A stretch of 34,238 nucleotides of DNA from JAZKFP01 sp040386355 (GTDB lineage: Bacteria; Pseudomonadota; Gammaproteobacteria; Pseudomonadales; UBA6940). Under the pieces are notes generated by a model. The model made no database searches, was not told the origin of the DNA, and was given only the letters and a program-made list of their open reading frames with translations. Positions 33,709-34,238 of the stretch are shown here, piece by piece. Within the stretch, counting starts at the first letter, position 1, and each line of letters begins with the position of its first letter. Location of the stretch: NCBI GenBank assembly GCA_040386355.1, contig JAZKFP010000108.1, positions 1 to 34,238 on the forward strand, in the 5' to 3' direction. The position numbers and the translations under genes are program-made.

Positions 33709-34238
33709 GTGATAAGATTTGATAGTAAATGCCTTGTTGAAGTCAGGCAAAATGGATTTAAAAATTACCCCAAAACAAAAAAGCATTTTTGTTTAACGCA
33801 TAAGTCATATTTATTTATTTCCTCTATTAAAAATATTTTAATTAAAGCAATAGCATTTTTGATTGCTCTCATTTTAGTAGCTTGTGAAACTCCAGCGCCC
33901 GTATCTCCGTATACTAAAGAGCGTGTTCAAGAAGAAATTAGACAGGCTGCGGAAAGAACTAAAGAATTAGAAACCCAGGAAAAAGAAAATACTCAAGTGC
34001 TAGATGATTTACAAAATGACGTATTTTCAGAAATATCATTTCGATCCAAGAAAAACAGTCGGCCTCGTTTTGATGTCAATGTTGAAAATATGGAAGTTAG
34101 AGATTTCTTCGTAAGTTTAACCCAAGACTCCGATCTTAATATTGTGGTACATCCCGACATTACCGGCAAAATCACATTATCTTTAAAAAATGTTTTGATG
34201 GATGAGGTGATGGATGTCGCTTCTCGAGTCTATGGCTA
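33709..34238 (+). CDS. mshL: MSHA secretin MshL, N-terminal part (runs off the window)
   Basis: The outer-membrane secretin through which the pilus exits. The frame carries a lipoprotein signal (AIAFLIALILVAC, Cys codon at 33883), a helical charged linker (EEIRQAAERTKELETQEKE), then the secretin/TonB short N-terminal domain: FDVNVENMEVRDFFVSLTQ, LNIVVHPDITGKITLSLKNV. The start is unclear: the frame has no ATG, only GTGs at 33679 and 33709, neither with good spacing, and they put about 45 extra residues before the signal helix. A short ATG frame at 33752-33796 would lead into the secretin frame after a -1 shift at an A-run (33776-33781). The identity is good, the start poor. Confidence 0.8.
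   Translation, partial: MIRFDSKCLVEVRQNGFKNYPKTKKHFCLTHKSYLFISSIKNILIKAIAFLIALILVACETPAPVSPYTKERVQEEIRQAAERTKELETQEKENTQVLDDLQNDVFSEISFRSKKNSRPRFDVNVENMEVRDFFVSLTQDSDLNIVVHPDITGKITLSLKNVLMDEVMDVASRVYG

Overview
The window is AT-rich gammaproteobacterial chromosome. Evidence for this is the conserved blocks glyA-nrdR-rib genes-nusB-thiL, ftsY-ftsE-ftsX-rpoH, trmL-mutL-maf and an MSHA-type pilus cluster, all with proteins close to gammaproteobacterial families. The base composition and the many dispersed palindromes would fit a Legionellales-like lineage, but I cannot name a genus from sequence alone. No tRNA, rRNA, CRISPR array or intact transposase was seen.

Layout. 1-1143: 3' end of parE. 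1207-2005: a ribbon-helix-helix/PIN toxin-antitoxin pair with a palindromic operator, closed by a long hairpin. 2282-3589: lipoprotein PQQ-type sugar (sorbosone) dehydrogenase. 3713-6093: a secreted zinc metalloprotease with a Pro-Thr repeat linker and a ricin-type lectin domain, interrupted by a 100-N assembly gap that also breaks the reading frame. 6275-12176: glyA, nrdR and a compact riboflavin/thiamine operon (ribE, ribBA, ribH, nusB, thiL). 12189-16640: ftsY, ftsE, ftsX and rpoH. 16977-17165: an orphan Phd-type antitoxin.

17388-25379 is a minus-strand accessory block. A TonB-dependent receptor is followed, with 1-2 bp spacing, by two small citrate-synthase-fold proteins that both appear to lack the catalytic residues. 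Next come a periplasmic ABC_sub_bind-like protein and a hybrid sensor kinase with a periplasmic sensor domain. The neighbourhood reads as an uptake-and-sensing system for an unknown ligand. It is the best candidate for an undescribed system here.

25505-28597: maf, mutL and trmL as one minus-strand operon. 28721-30146: a clan GH-A glycosidase pseudogene (frameshift at an 8-bp tandem repeat plus an in-frame TGA) with simple-sequence repeats at its N-terminus. 30578-34238: mshI, a PilN-like gene, mshJ, mshK and the start of the mshL secretin, running off the window.

Across the window, three related palindromic elements (7538-7749, 13322-13444, 33475-33616) each begin within 0-3 bp of a stop codon, after glyA, ftsY and mshK. 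They share about 26-bp imperfect terminal inverted repeats and a conserved core. They look like a family of small non-coding mobile or regulatory repeats.
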